Both the position numbers and the translations under genes were made by a program. A stretch of DNA of 64,000 bases from Crotophaga sulcirostris (lineage: Eukaryota; Chordata; Aves; Cuculiformes; Crotophagidae). The notes under the pieces are model-generated. The model ran no database searches. It was not told the origin of the DNA and was given only the letters and a program-made list of their open reading frames with translations. Positions within the stretch are counted from its first letter, which is position 1; each line of letters starts with the position of its first letter. Of this stretch, positions 46,984 through 60,856 are shown piece after piece. The stretch covers positions 629,497-693,496 of the forward strand of contig VYZB01000035.1 in the NCBI GenBank assembly GCA_013397455.1, given 5' to 3'.

Positions 46984-47594
46984 GAATCACAGAATAGCTG
47001 AGGTTGACAGTGATGTCAGGTCACTGTCTAGTCCAACTCCCCCTTTCAGAACAGGGTCAGCTAAAGCAGGGTGCTCAGGACTATGTCCAGTCAAATTTTG
47101 AATATCTCCAACGATGGAGACTCTGCAGCCTCTCTGGGCAACCTGTTCCAGTGTTCAATTACCCTTGCTGTGAAAAACCTTCTTTTGTTTAAGTATTTCT
47201 TGAATTCACTTTGTTCCCATTGCCTTCTGTACTTTCACTAGATACCGCTGAGAAGAGTTTGCCTCTATCTTACCTACTCTTTTTCATCAGGTTAATTATC
47301 CATTGATGACATCCATCCTCTCCCATGAACCTTCTCTTCTCTAGGCTGACCAGTCCCAGCTTTCTCAGCCTTTCCTCCCATGAGAGATGCTTCCGTCCCT
47401 TAGATGTCTTTATGGCACTTCACTGGACTTGCTTCAGTATGTCCATGGACAGGACCCAGTGCTCCAGGTGTGGCCATAACTTTCCAACTGGTTGATCCTC
47501 AGCCTCTACTGGTGCATGGGTTTGTTAATCCCAAACTGCAGGACTCTGCATTTTCCTTTGCTGAACTTCTTGAGACTCCTGTTGCCCCATTTTT
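46984..47594 (-). mobile_element. CR1 LINE, old, internally deleted
   Basis: The 3' terminus is at the left (AGAATCACAGAATAGCTGAG). The antisense tail (GTCTAGTCCAACTCCCCCTT) leads into the ORF2 C-terminal region (CTCTCTGGGCAACCTGTTCC, AGTGTTCAATTACCCTTGCT GTGAAAAA) and further upstream ORF2 sequence (TGCTCCAGGTGTGGCC, CAAACTGCAGGACTCTGCAT). Sequence between the last two blocks is shorter than in intact CR1, implying an internal deletion. No open frame survives. It lies antisense to TPD52L1. Confidence 0.9.
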
Positions 47595-49575
47595 TTTTTT
47601 TTCAGACAGTCAAGGTCTCAAGTTATAGTATTCAATGCCATTACAGAATCGCATTGCATTATGTATGGAGAAGGTTACAAGGATTCATGAAGCACGAAGC
47701 ACTAAGGACATACAACCACAAGATACTTTGGCTTTTGCTATGCATATATGTTGTAATCATGTTCAGCTTTGTCTGTCCCTTAGCTTTTAATTTGGTGCAA
47801 TTCTGTACTTCTCAGTGAAAAAATAAGGCATTACAGTGTTGTCCTCTAGGTAGGTATTTCTGTACAACTGAGTTTCTAAGGAGCAGTTGTATCTGTAAAA
47901 TTACTCACCAATAACCTCACTCCAGAAGCTCCCTTGTCATTCTTTCTTGAAATGTTCACAGTTGTTAGAAGGCATAAACCTTCTCTGTTTTAAATGGATA
48001 ACCTTTCAACTCAGGGATGGAACAGTAATATAACTACAGAGATAGCTTCTAGGGGGATGAAAAAGGTTGGGTTTGCTACTAACTTCCCCCAAAAAACAGT
48101 ACTCCGGACGTTCAGACCGCTGTAAGCAGCAGCTCTGCCACAACAAATTCATTATTAGAATAGCTAAAAACTTAAAGAAAACCTATTCTTTCCTTGAGGG
48201 CTGTAGTAGTGAAACGTCTCAAAGCTACATACTTAGTGATTCCTGTGAAGGAACTGGGAAGCCTTGGAAGATGGACCCATGCAAGACTTCCATCTAGGAC
48301 AGGAATCTCACAAAGCTGTGTTTTCAAAATGACTTTTCATCTTGCATCCTCACAGACAAAAGTTGTCACCTGTTGTAGAGAGGGAAAATCTTGCGAATTA
48401 GAGGCCAAAACCAAGAGAACTGTAAGTGCTAGCTCCAGACAGCATGTCTTTCAGACAGTGTCTGTGTCCTTCTTAGGTGGTGACTGTCTTTTGAAGGCTT
48501 TTTAGGAAGGTTTCAGTATTTCTCTGCTCTTACATGTAATACTAACCTGAGATCTGGGACAAGAGCATTCAACATGGGCTTGGCCGTTCCCCGCCAGAGA
48601 AAGAATAAAGATCTCTTTGTTGATTACTGGTTGAAAACTGGATGAGCAAGCTTAGTTCTGCTGATAGGGAACCTGAGAACAGTTGTATGGGTTTCCACAG
48701 AGAGTGTGTACTTCACATTTTGTACTTCAAACTTCTGCCAGGTGGTAAGAAATTAGAAAGTAATAGTTGTGCTACATGTGTTTTAGGCTTATAATCCACA
48801 GTACCTGCAATAACTTTAAATATATAGCAGTGTGTTCCAGAGGCTAAGAATTTTCTCAGGAGGTAGATATAATTTATGGACAACCACAGTCCTACTGTGA
48901 CTTTCAGGAATTCAGTGTACCATGTTCCCACACACATACTTGTTATGAGTGGTAGTAAAAGAAATGGTGGGTGTTTCTGTTCATTGCAATGTGTAATCAC
49001 CTTTTGACATTTTCATCTCTAAGTTTGCCTGTAAATGTAACAGCTGTGTAAGTGAATAAATTGCATGTTGGCTTTAGCAAGCACATGACCTGTGTGTGAG
49101 CCCTGTGCTATATGGAAGTAATGGGAGCCTCTCACTTCCCACTGATTTTGTGTCCTTTGGATCAGGCAGTTTTCATGCCTTCTTCAAAGATTTTTTTTTG
49201 CTGCTTTTCCGCATGTATCTTTAGCATTGACTTTGGACAGATGGAGTAATAAGGTTGGAGAAAAGACTTAGACCAGTTAACTTACTCTATTCTCATTTTC
49301 CCTTTTCTAAAATATGTATGTACACTTGTTTACACCACAGCCTTCAGCTGATGAAAATTCCCCAGCCAGGTAAGGTGGTCTGCTCCAGATCAATAAATAT
49401 AGTGTTACTTCTTCAGGGAAAAACCCATACTAATTATGATTAGATATCAGAAAATACATACACGTATATTATAGTTATCTGTGTGTGTGTCTGTCTAACT
49501 GTAAGGAGGGGAGAAGGGGGCCTGAGTGTAAACTGGAATCTCTGAAATGACCAGGATTCAAAATATTGAGAGAAA

Positions 49576-49600
49576 GGGGACAGGGGAAAGGGGACAGGGG
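49576..49600 (+). repeat. canonical G-quadruplex motif
   Basis: Four GGGG runs (49576-49579, 49583-49586, 49590-49593, 49597-49600) are separated by three loops of exactly three bases (ACA, AAA, ACA). This is a textbook G4-forming pattern, followed by a further GGG and purine-rich tail. It is on the coding strand in TPD52L1 intron 3, so it would also be present in the pre-mRNA. Confidence 0.9.
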
Positions 49601-52600
49601 AAAGGGAAAGGAAAAACAGAAAATAAGCAAAAAGAAAGAGAAAGAAGGGAAGGAAACTGTCATGAACTGTGAAGTTTCACCCTTAAGCTCATCTGTGCTT
49701 GTTTTAACCACGTTCTGTGCTGCATTGCACAAATACTGCCTTTCATGAAATTGTATCCCCAGTTTTTCCCAGTTTTTTTGAATATTACAGTGCAGGACAG
49801 CACAGGATATTTGTCACCTTTGTCTGGCACTTCTCCTGACCCATCACTCTCTCCACGCTATGGAACAGTCATCTTCCATGTGCTGCGCACAGGTTTCTGG
49901 CTGCAGGCCAGTCCCCTGCAACCTGCAGGGTTCAGTTCCCTCAGCTCTGCCTTTCCTCTCTCTGTGGGAGAGGAACTGCCTGGGGCATACTTCCTTTGAC
50001 TGATTTAGGCATATGTACCCATCCCAAGTGCCAGCACAGTTTCAATTAGTTCTTAACATACCTGGCAAAGGGAAGAATGTCTAAAAAAGTACATCTGTTG
50101 TTGTTTGCTTTTGAAGTTGGAATGAATTTAAGATGAGCACTAAAAATAAACCAGCCCTGTTCATCCGTGGGCAAAATGACAATATGAATGCTCTTAGAGG
50201 ATGTTTATGTACATGTTATCTGCCATTCATATATACACTTATTTCATTTGAGCATTACCATAATTTAGTTAATGCAGAACATTTTTTTAAGATAAAATCA
50301 TCAGAAAAATAGGGTTTTAGCTGGTAGTTTTTCAAGAGACCCAGATACTTTACACTGATTCCAGAAATGTCCTCCTTAAGCTGACTAATAGTTGGAAAAC
50401 TAAAAAGAAGCAAGCTCCATAGGGCATGGCTTGTGCTGCCAGGCTCTGCTCTACTGTATGGTTTTGTTGTTAATTGTTTGTATTTTGTTGAATCTTATGT
50501 AACTTTGTCACAGAAGAGGGTTTCTCAAGTGGATTCATTTTTTCTAGCAAGCATTGATGGAGAGGCACAATGCTGAATGAAGATATACTAATTAGCAGAT
50601 GTGCTAATTTTACAGAAGCTGAATTTAAATTCTTTCTAATTTACTGTAGTAATTTTCTTGCCATGCAAAATATGCATGTTATATTTGTAGCCTACTTTGG
50701 CTAGCAGTCCATGTACTGCACCTGTGAAGGAAGGTTAGATTTAACTTTGCCATATGAAGGGCAATTCTGTACGTAGTTGAGATCAAATAGAATGCAGTGT
50801 AATTATCCTGTCTTGTCTTGCAGATATTGGTCATTCGTAAGTCTAGTTCTCTGACCTCTGTGTCTGCTGCCTGGCTATGCTCTATACAAAGCACTATTTC
50901 CTTCACATGTCGTGTTTTGTGAAACAGCATCTTCTTTCATTTGCTTTCACAGGCTGTAAAAATCAGCTAGTGATACCTGGTTGTTAGGTGATACTACAAC
51001 CTAAATGCAGTATGTGGAACTGGCAGGTGGAAGTGCAGTCAAAACGTGCTGCAAATTTACTTTTCCTAATTAGTGTGTTACAGTACAGGAGATATGAATT
51101 GTCTTTAAAGTTTCTTTCAAATGTCTTGGGCATATTAGCAGAATATAACTGCAATATCAGCAGATTTTATGATGACCTCTAATAATCAGTTTTATAAACA
51201 ATTTTTTTTTTTGTTAAAGAAATACCCTATTTTGGAAACCAAATTATAATTGGAAGTTGATGGTTAAAAGTATTAGGTTAATGTAATATAAAAAGCTAAT
51301 GTTCAAAATGACCCGGGTGAGTTTTATTTACAAATTTACAATTGTGACAGCAATTCACATACCATATTTGTTTAATCCTTCTTGTCTATAATATACATTG
51401 TAATTATTTACTGTTAAGTGCTAAGGGAAAAGCACGGAATGTGACCTTGTTAGCCACTACCAGCAATTCTTCCGTGCTATGGAGTATGTTTAGATGCTGC
51501 TAAAACAGAGAAAGCATTCCCATTCTAACTGCATGAATCAAGTAGCCTGTTTCTACTGTTACTAATGCTACTGGGCATCTGGCATCAAGCAGTTAAATTC
51601 AGGGGGGTTGCAGTGACTGTATTAGTGTAAGAAAGGTGTAGAGCCTAACGATGTAAAAACACACGCCATGGGTTGGATGGAAGGTGGTATTTCTTGAACT
51701 TCTGTGTCCTAAATTCTCTGAGTTTGTATCTGCTCTAGCATTTCTGCCTTAAAATTGACGATCACTGAGCTTATTTCTGCCAATGGCTGATTGACTGCTG
51801 AGGTGCTGTCACCTGCCCTGATGACCTGGGTGGTCGGTACTTGCCTGAAGATGGCCAACAATGGCTGCTCAAGGGATGAGAGGGTATGGGTGCTGTAGAT
51901 AACTCAGCATACTGGAACAGTTGGTGGTGTTACAAGGACTTAAACCGTACATACAGCACTTTTTCTAATGAAAAATGTTAGTAGGTCTTACCTGGAATAC
52001 TTAATTTTATTTCTGTTCTGAAAATTATGTAAGCTATTCAGTGAATTGAAACAAAACTGCAAACTGGTATGTGTTATGTGAGGATATGAATATTGCTGGC
52101 TCAGATTATTAATGCTGCATACAACTGAGAAGAGTCCCAGAGATCAGAGAGAATATGTTGAAGAGATTATTGTTACCAGAGCATTTGGCAAAGTATCAAA
52201 TGAATGCTGTAAGTATGACCTAAGTATGGTGATAAAAATATCTGAGCCAAAATACAGTGTTGTATATCAGAACAGAGCATAGCAAAATACTGTAAGGCAA
52301 TGTGCTCTCCGGAAAGATAATACATTTATGAAGAAAGCATAGTGGTATGCATAATGGTAGAGAGGCAGGGATGGAAGGGCTTTTTTAAGCTAACTATCAG
52401 TGAGTTCTTCTAAGGTGCAAATTACTGTTTCTTGTCTCTTCTGACAGGTATTGCATGTTGCACTGCATTTTTACCTTTGTTATTTTGTTGTTCCTTAAAG
52501 CTCTTCTTCAGCATTGCTGAAGGGAGGAGGGGTTCATGTCAAAGGTCATTTTTGCTGAAGTTGGTGCTGAAAAAAGACCAGTTGTATAACAGCCTTAGCT

Positions 52601-54001
52601 GGACTCGCACTGTTATGTAATGTCTAAAGCATTAGGAACATAAATCCAGTCTCCATGTCTTCCTTGCTAGTGGAAATACTGGGGAGGATGTTGGATTTAT
52701 GGCATTTACAGAGAAAACGCAATATTAGTTGGAATGCCAAAATCCGTGTCATTTCAGCGAATTCCCAGAAGGTGTATTCTGAACAATGTAATGTTCAGAA
52801 ATACATAGGAGACTCTGATGTTTCTCAATTAAATTTGAGTCTTTCTGTTGTATAGAACTCTTAAGTTTTACACATTATGAAGAGCTTGGAGAGAAATGTA
52901 AGACATGGAGATGTTTTTGTCATAAAGATAAATATGCCTGTGAATTAAATTAACTTCAAAGTGTCTTTTTCAAAACATCAGTTCAGGAGGATATCTGCAA
53001 AGTATTTTACTATGTACAGTCAACCAGTACATAAATAGGTTCCACTACCAAGAATCTTTTAGACATGGAAGTTAGGTGTTGCCCTTCATTTTGTTATCAG
53101 CAAAATTCTACTTCTGCTGGATGGTTTAGGAAGCTTCTCTGTTAGGGAAATGTCTAAAGACTTCTATGCTGTAGGCATTAGAATGTTTGATTTTAATTTT
53201 TTTTCATAGGTAGCACTGATCAAAAAGTTAAATGCTCATAGTTGGACTGAAGCATCATTAACGTCTATTTTAGGGTCTCATCCCACTCTAGTTTCTATAA
53301 GAGTATGTCCACTGACAGCAAGAGAATGGCAGAGGTATTAAGCTAGTTAAGATACAAAATGAGGCCTTAGTGAAATAAGAGCATTGCAGTTTTGCTGTGC
53401 CCAGGGACAGACTGGCTGAGGAGAAAGATCACCCAGTGAAAATAATCCTTTTGGTCTTTTCTATTCCTCCAGAATAAATAAAACCAGCATAACCAGGACT
53501 CCCTCCTTTCTTATTATAATTTTTGCTCCTTCTGCCACTGTTGCAATGTTTTAGCCCTTGTTGTCATTCAGCATTGTGTACATGATTGATTCAGTTTACC
53601 TAACTCTATGTTTATAGAGATTTGGTACCGTGGTCTTAAATTGCTTCCTGTAGACTGCCTTGCTGGTCAGTGAAAACAGAAACAAGCACCTTCATAGAAG
53701 GAACAATTTCACTTGGCAGTTTTAGAACCTTTTAGGTCAGTAGTCTCTAAGATATTTTGTGGCTTAGGAACATAAAATATTTGTGCTGGGGAAAATTAAT
53801 GGGTACAGTATTGTCTGAAAGAATATAGCATTATGTGGCACCTGCCTTCTAACCTCTATTTGTAAAACATAGTTCTCAACAGAGGACTTTCAGCAATAGG
53901 TGGTGCTAGGGCTAAAAGGATCTGACATAAAATGTGATGTGTCATATTGCAAATGTTAATCTCTTATTTCCCTTCCTGCCTCCACAAAGGTATATTGCAT
54001 T

Positions 54002-54071
54002 CATATACCTAAAAGTAAGAAGAAAATACTCTGTTTCATATACATAAAAGTAAGAAGAAGATACTCTGTTT
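54002..54071. repeat. 35-bp tandem duplication
   Basis: Two adjacent 35-bp units starting CATATAC and ending ATACTCTGTTT (54002-54036, 54037-54071), with only two substitutions, so the duplication is recent. It lies about 1.1 kb upstream of TPD52L1 exon 4. Confidence 0.95.
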
Positions 54072-55179
54072 CAGGACTTAGGCAGGGGGATTTTTTTTAT
54101 TAATCTCCAGTGTATTTTGGTACACATATGCGATCTTAGAGTTTGTTCAGAGGAGAATTAGAACCAGTAGAATTCTATTTCTGAATTTTTTAGGATCATT
54201 TCTTCAGTTGGCTGCCAATGCGCGCCACAGGATTATAATGTGCTCTCCTTTTGTTACTAGGTCAGTGCTTCTAATTCTGAGCTTGTCTGCGTCACTGGGA
54301 GTATCAGATAATTTACTCAGAAGGAAGCCTCTGACATGCTCAGAGTTAGTTTACTCAGCAAAAAAGCATCTGGGTAGAAAAGCTTATTGATTCTTCTGAG
54401 GATACAACTGAACTGTACTGAAGGGATTGTGTGGGTCAGAGCATATATTCTTGACCAGTAAATTAAGATGAGTGTGTGTTTGAATGTGTATGCTACATGT
54501 GAAATTAATAACTTCTAAAAGTATTCAGTCCTATTAAGAATATGCGTTCACTGTCTAGATTTTTTCATCTTTCTTTCTTTGTCTCTCCCAAAACCTTCTT
54601 CCTTTAAAAAAAAATTGTAAAAAGTAAGGTTGTAGCATCTGTAAACAGATTTGATCAATTTTGTCTAGTCTGCAATACCAACAAGTGATTTTGAAGTTTA
54701 TCTGTTGAATGTACCTAATCCATATATGCATAGAAAAGCAGACTTCTGTATGTCCTGATTCTTTTCTGTGCTTTAGACAGCAGATTTTGGAACTGAGTCA
54801 GTGTCTGCTGCAAGAATACTTATGTCATGTAAATGTTTTTTTTCTGTAAACAGAAATTGTATCGAGCAGGTATTCAACAAATCACTGCATTCTACTTAAA
54901 AATAGCTTATGCTGATCCACTTACAGGAGGATATCTGCAAGGGGGAAAGACACAGTGAAGGTTTGCTCTGAAGACTGTTTTGCTCACGTTAGAACAAAAC
55001 TGCACTTAGAAAGCTGTGCTGAACTTAGTAATATGTTTTGTGCTACAGTTACTATGTTTCTTCACCTTTCAGTGCATGGGACTTTAAGATGTGGAAATAA
55101 GGGAAATGGGAATTAATTGCAGGGGATTCTAGCCTTTCTTTTTTAATACTTATACCTATTTCTGTTCTGTTTTTTCCAG

Positions 55180-55281
55180 TTACAAGAAAACACATGAGAC
55201 CCTGAGCCATGCAGGTCAAAAAGCTACAGCAGCTATCAGCAATGTAGGAACTGCTATCAGCAAGAAGTTTGGAGATATGAG
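55180..55281 (+). CDS. TPD52L1: TPD52L1 coding exon 4
   Basis: A 102-base exon encoding (A)YKKTHETLSHAGQKATAA, ISNVGTAISKKFGDM and the first two bases of an Arg/Ser codon. YKKTHETLSHAGQK is the highly conserved TPD52-family signature and the SNVGTAISKKFGDM block fits D53. The acceptor is TTCTGTTTTTTCCAG and the donor is AG/GTATGG; it enters and leaves in phase 2. If the donor is not used, the frame stays open for 30 further codons to TAA at 55373-55375. Confidence 0.98.
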
Positions 55282-58200
55282 GTATGGGGATCTGCAGCTT
55301 CTTTGGTCTTATTTTGAGGACCAGAAGTATAAGTCCTCTCTTGGCTCTTCTTTTCCTTCTACATTAGTGTTTTAAAAGTTCGAGTATTTTGTCGTCAGAG
55401 TATCTTATAACATTCATGGTTTCAAACAAAATGATGAGATAATGATGAATGAAGATATAATACTTGTTTGAGTCCTCATTTTTTAAGTAAGTGCAATTTT
55501 TAATCCTTTTGGAATAACTTTGCAAACTCAAGGAAATGTACAAGTAAAATGGAACAAAAAAAATGCTGTTAAATCTTTTTTAACCCAGTTTTATTGACAC
55601 ACGGATTCTGGAGACCAGCAACGCCTGACAAAAACAAGTCTACCTTGGAGTTGCTTGTGGAATGATAAATCAAAAAATATTTTGTGCTGTTTTTCATCAG
55701 TTTTTTTTCGAGATGTACAATGGCAAAGTTTTGTTCTTGAGTTGTCTAAAAAAGATATGATTAAAGTAACAGGAGTTGAGGTCAGGAGAACAATTGTCAC
55801 TTAGATGCAACTTAAATGTCAGGCTTTATATGTTGATGTTTCTTTAAAAGTGTTGATATTAAAGTTGCTGAGAATGAGAGCGTAAATGAAGGAATTGTAC
55901 AGTGTAAACCAGCACTTCAGTTTTCAACTTGGTAGCAGGATTACAGAACTTTTTCTTGGGTATTTTAGGGAGTTGATTTTTTGTGATGAAATAAATTGAT
56001 GTGGGTAACTTCTATAATATGCTGTTTGAGTTACAGAATTAGGGTCTCATTTATTAGAGATATTGGTATATACTCAATTTTGGTCATTTTGTAACGTATG
56101 AGGTAACCATATCTTAAGTTCTATGTGAATCCATTTTACAGTATTTTAAACATGTATGGGTTGTTTTGCTGCAAATGACTGAAACATAGTTCTTTGCAGC
56201 TAAAACTTATTTTTTCAAGTTTTTTATTTTTAATCTGCATCTTAAGAAATATTTAGAGTCCCTCCTTTATACTTAACTTTTACATAGAGCTTAATAAACC
56301 ATCTACAGAAGTACTACTGTTTTCCTTGGTCAAACTTAAAAAGGAAAATCTTCATCACTATATGATGTGCTTTACAGTGTCTTTTTCCCCATTGCAGTTT
56401 AAAGTGGAAATCTAGTGAGTGACTTACAACCTGGGTGTGACTGTAAACTAGGAATTGTTTGACTCAATAAGATTAAACATCCATAGGTAGTATATGTCTA
56501 TAAAAGGATATAAGAATAAGAGGACATCCAGTTACATTTTCCTAGTATATTTTTTTAGGATTGAGCAATCTGAGAGCTGAAAACTTTCTAAAGCAGAGAT
56601 TTGAACCTCCATTGAAAAGTCTTTGAAGGGTTTTTCTTCATGAATTTACTTTTTTAAGAAAAATTATTTTAACTTGTATGAGATTTTTGACATTCATAAC
56701 ACCTCATGTCTCCACAGGTGAACAGATAGTTATGTGATAAAGAAGTGTTTGGTTTATTTGTTCGTTCATTCATTCCCTATTCTGAGTCTCCCTGGTCTTT
56801 CCTTTGATACCTTCTGGCTCTTCTATTATGGGAAACAGTGAGTGTAGTCCTTCCGCTGTCCTTCATGTCACTCATGATTTCCTGTGGTTTTATCATATTT
56901 CAGTTCAGTTCCCTCCATTCCAGGCTAAGGCTCCAATTGCATGAATTGCTTTCACAAGCCTTTTTCTTACCTTGATTTATTCTTACTGCTTTCCCTGTGT
57001 AATAGTTATATTTTGTATTTTTGAGAAATGCATGAGATGCGTGTGCTGCATGTGGCACCAAAATATCCTCTGTTTCATTTTCTGTTCTTTCTTAACACTT
57101 CCTCCTGTAAAAAAGACAAGCCAGCTGCTCAATGAACAGGTTCTCTTACTGCTTCCATGCTTTAGCTCTTAAAGCAGTGACCAAAGAGCTGGTGTGCAGA
57201 TGCCTCCAACACTGGCTCTTCATCACAGAGGGAAGGATGACTAACAATTCAGTGCTTCTCAGGTCCTGTTGCTTGTGCTTTGCATAGGGTGTGAGATAAC
57301 TGCAAAGACAGAAATGTCTTAACTGTAATAGAGCATGTTTTTCCTTCAGTATTTCCCTTAATTAATCACTGTTACTAAATTCCTTTATCATACCTATCAT
57401 TATCAACCCCCACGGTGATGATGGTTCTGACTAGTGCTTGGAAAGCAGATGGGTGGTATTTATCTCATTAGCCCTTTAGCCAAGGGCTGATAGCAGAAAC
57501 TAAGTCCATAAGCATTTTAATTAATCAAGAAGTTTGTTTCTAGTAGCTTTTTTTGGTTGAAATTATTACCTTGAGTGTGGTTGGGAATTTCTTAGGAAAG
57601 TATAAACTACCAGCACTGCCATTTTTTGTATATGTTTACTGTTTTCAGTTCAGTTCTCAGTTAGGAGAGTTTTCTTGACACTTGGTGAAGCAGCAAGCAG
57701 TATAGCCAGTATCCAATAGTTACATAAAGCATGGCGTGACTTGGGCCTTCTGCATCTGCTGAGCATCCCTAAATCTGGAGTAACAGTCAATATGCTTCCC
57801 TTGGTAACAAAGCTGGCCTGAGATCTTGGCTCATCTTGGGCAGGCGCAGTTCTGTGTGGGGTCACACTGTAAACCTTATCATTTAAATTACCTGGTTTTA
57901 GAAAATCTTCCCATCTCCCACTCCAATTTCAGCTGTGCTTTGGGGAGTAAGCTATAAGGAGACGGGCATTCTTTGTTTTATTGCTTGCTCTTTTTTGTTA
58001 ATCCAAATAATTTTATTTCAGTGATCTATAGTATGTGATTATCACCACCCCCTCCCATAATACTGATGTAAACACATCAAACTCTAGCCTAATTCTTTTG
58101 GTTAGGCATTAAGGCTGGTATTCACCAGTGGCATCCAGATGCAAATCCCTATTCTGCATTCGTTCAGAACAGAGACTTGAAACTGATTTCTAAAATCCAG

Positions 58201-59829
58201 ATGATTGTCATAATTCCCAGTATGTTCAATAGTCTGGTGTGTTTGGTCTTTACTCCCTGCCTGTGGCAATGGTGATTTTGAGAGGGTTTGTAGCCAGCCA
58301 GACTCTAAATATCGTAGCCTCCCTTCTTTGTGAAACAAAATCCTGGTTTCCAGGTTGCCTGTGGTATCAACTGTACAGAGCACCACATGAAACAGTGTTT
58401 CTGTTCTGATAATGCAGGGTCTTAATAAACTGAGAGACAGTTCAGCCTGGATTATCTCTTAAAAATATTTACTAAAATATGATATATCAGAAATAGGGCA
58501 GATAAGACTTCCCCAAATGTGCTGGTTTGCTATATTAGAATTCAAGAAGATGAAATCTACAAAAAAGAAAGAAAAATTTTAAAATTCCACGTCTCAAAGA
58601 AGAGAGAAGCCACCCTTTGGGGACAAAGTGCTTTTGATGCAGTTGCTGTGCTTCTCTTTCATCTATACCCTAGCTTCTCAGTGTTGCAACCCTGTAACTC
58701 ATTTTGTGCATGAATAATAATTAGCATTTTACATCTTCTAAATTCTCTATTAATTATTAGTGCTTGTAAGGTCTCTTTAGAGTCATAATGCATTCTATTT
58801 AATATTACCATGTTACTAAAAATACAAGAAATACATATAAAACCAGCATATGCATACTTTTGCCTTGATACAAATAAGGCACAGGTAATATAGTTAAGAG
58901 ATCCTTTATGAATAGCTCTTGTGAATAATTATATGCCATCAGGATTTTTTTGTTTTCCCTCCACCTCCAGCTCATATTGTCTCCTTTAACATTTTCTGTC
59001 ATGGAGAAGGAAGGCAAAGGGGAAGAGAGGCATCTCAAGTTGCTCTTAGGGCAGTAGCATGGGATCATGGCTTTCAGAAGTAGAGGTTACACTGTAACAT
59101 TTCAACATGGGTCTTGCCATGTAAAGCACAGATTTGATATGGAGTTGAGGGTCTTGATCTCTTGTTTCTTTGCGTCCTGGTAAAATCTGGATCTCTTCAT
59201 GCAACACTGCTGGACTGCTCTGCAGCTGTCTGTATGGATCTAAATTTCAGCCCTGCTGATGGCCAAGTGGGAGACTTTCTGAATTTTTTGTTTGTTTGCT
59301 TTAAAAACAAAAAAAAGGAAATACATTATTACATGCACATTACCTCATACATTACTACCCCACGACTAAATGCATTTCAAGATTAAGCTAACAAAGGCAT
59401 GCATGCAAATTAGGATGTTGGCAGTTATACTGCTTATACATCCTTCATTCAGATGTCACATACTTTTTCTTTAATTACATGATTGCACAGACCCCTTTCA
59501 GATTCAGTGCCTGGGATGAGCCAGCTCTAAAGATGAATGAAGGTAATATAATGCCTCATTCCTGCCAGGAGTTGGAAGCCACATGCAGAAAGACAGAAGA
59601 CTGCAGGGAGGGAGAGCGTGGGGAAATGGCTGAGGCTGATGAATGTGCCCCTCAGATGAGTGGAATCAGCACAGAAGACACATGAGGTCCCAGAGGGATG
59701 TGTGGAAGAAGGCAAAAGTTCATCCCTCGGGAAAGGGGCAAGGGAAGTTCATGGAAACACAGTGCAGATACTGGGGGAGTGCATTAACTTGTTATTTTCT
59801 GAGGGTCTAGAAGATAGCACGATGGCAAA

Positions 59830-60790
59830 AACATGAAAGAGTTTGTCAAGAAAAATTATCTTGAACTGACAGCACTTGTCAGAGAGAACAGAGAGGAGGC
59901 AGGAGATGTGATAGAGCTTGATTTTGGTAAGGCTGTCCTTACTGTTTTCACAATCCTGTAAATGAACTAGAGAAATACAGTTTAGGTGTTTACTGCTTTA
60001 GCAGGAAGAGGACATATGGGATTGAAAATGATATTCAAAGAATAGATTTCAGTTGCTCATCATAATGCAGGATTTTGCAGGTGCCTGTCCTAACTCTGTT
60101 ACTCTTTAGCCTTTTCGTTACTGGTTTAGATAACAGCATCATGTGTATGCTTAAAATCCCCAGATGACTGCAGTGGGAGAAAATGCAAACCCTTTAGACA
60201 GCAAGATTAGAATTGAAGATTATTTTAAATAATAAAATAATACTCAGTGTAGGAAAGTGCAGGGTGCTTTACTGACAGACGGAAAAAATTCAAAAGCAGA
60301 GATGGGGAGCATTGACCATTCAGCTTTGCAGGTAAGAGCCTAGCAATTTCTAGGCTGGTGGCTCACCAGTCAATGTTGTCAAGCTATCAATGCTAATACA
60401 AACTTAACTCCAGCAAGCGTTACAGGAGTGTTGTATATAAGATTCAGGAGCAAATTGCTCTGCTCAACTCTTAGAAGGACTCAGCTGGAGTATTCGGGCC
60501 AGTGCAAGGGCACTACTCTTGGAAGGGTGTGCAGGTGAACTGGAAAGAATGGGGAAAAAATTAAAATCAGGCCCAGTGAGTGTTTGAACACGTTGGCTTT
60601 TAGGTTAGACAAATGTGAGTGAATAATAAAAGAGGAAGGAGGGTGCAGTGAGCAAATGTGAGAGATCAGGAAAAGCATTCAGCTATAAAGCTGAACAGGG
60701 GCACAGGTTATTTCTGAAGGCTGTGAAATCTCTCCCGTTGCAAGTTTTCAGAAGGTTAGGCCAACATCAGCTGGAGATTGCTAAGGTATA
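59830..60790 (+). mobile_element. ancient CR1-like LINE remnant
   Basis: Scattered CR1 ORF2 landmarks occur in the correct order on the plus strand: a GATAGAGCTTGATTTTGGTA AGGC block (ELDFGKA, matching YLDFSKAF), GCAGGTGCCTGTCCTAACTC then a TTACTGGTTTAGATAACAGC block (LGPxLFNxFxxDLDD region), AGTGTAGGAAAGTGCAGGGT (NKxKCKVL region), AGCTGGAGTATTCGGGCCAG (LEYC region), and CTGTGAAATCTCTCCCGTTG (WNxLP/PSLE region). Frames are destroyed. Divergence suggests a very old insertion. Confidence 0.65.
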
Positions 60791-60856
60791 ATTAATCTGC
60801 TTTAGTACTGTGGGAATTGATTTTTGCTGTGTCTTTATTGTGCCTTTTGGTTTGTT

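Larger units (their letters stand above)
42867..55179 (+). other. TPD52L1: TPD52L1 intron 3
   Basis: A 12.3-kb intron from GTGAGT to TGTTTTTTCCAG. It holds an A/C-rich tract (43189-43241), a 27-bp duplication (45196-45249), a CR1 copy (46984-47594), a G-quadruplex motif (49576-49600) and a 35-bp duplication (54002-54071). D54 carries an optional exon between the equivalent exons; I saw no D54-like alternative exon here. A somewhat GC-richer stretch at 44220-44720 remains unassigned. Confidence 0.93.

Noticed and set aside
59492..59541. Possible alternative exon in TPD52L1 intron 4 (CACAG/ACCCC ... GAAG/GTAATA)
   Set aside because: In the phase required by exon 4 it meets a stop after 13 codons and resembles no family sequence; splice-like sites of this quality occur by chance.
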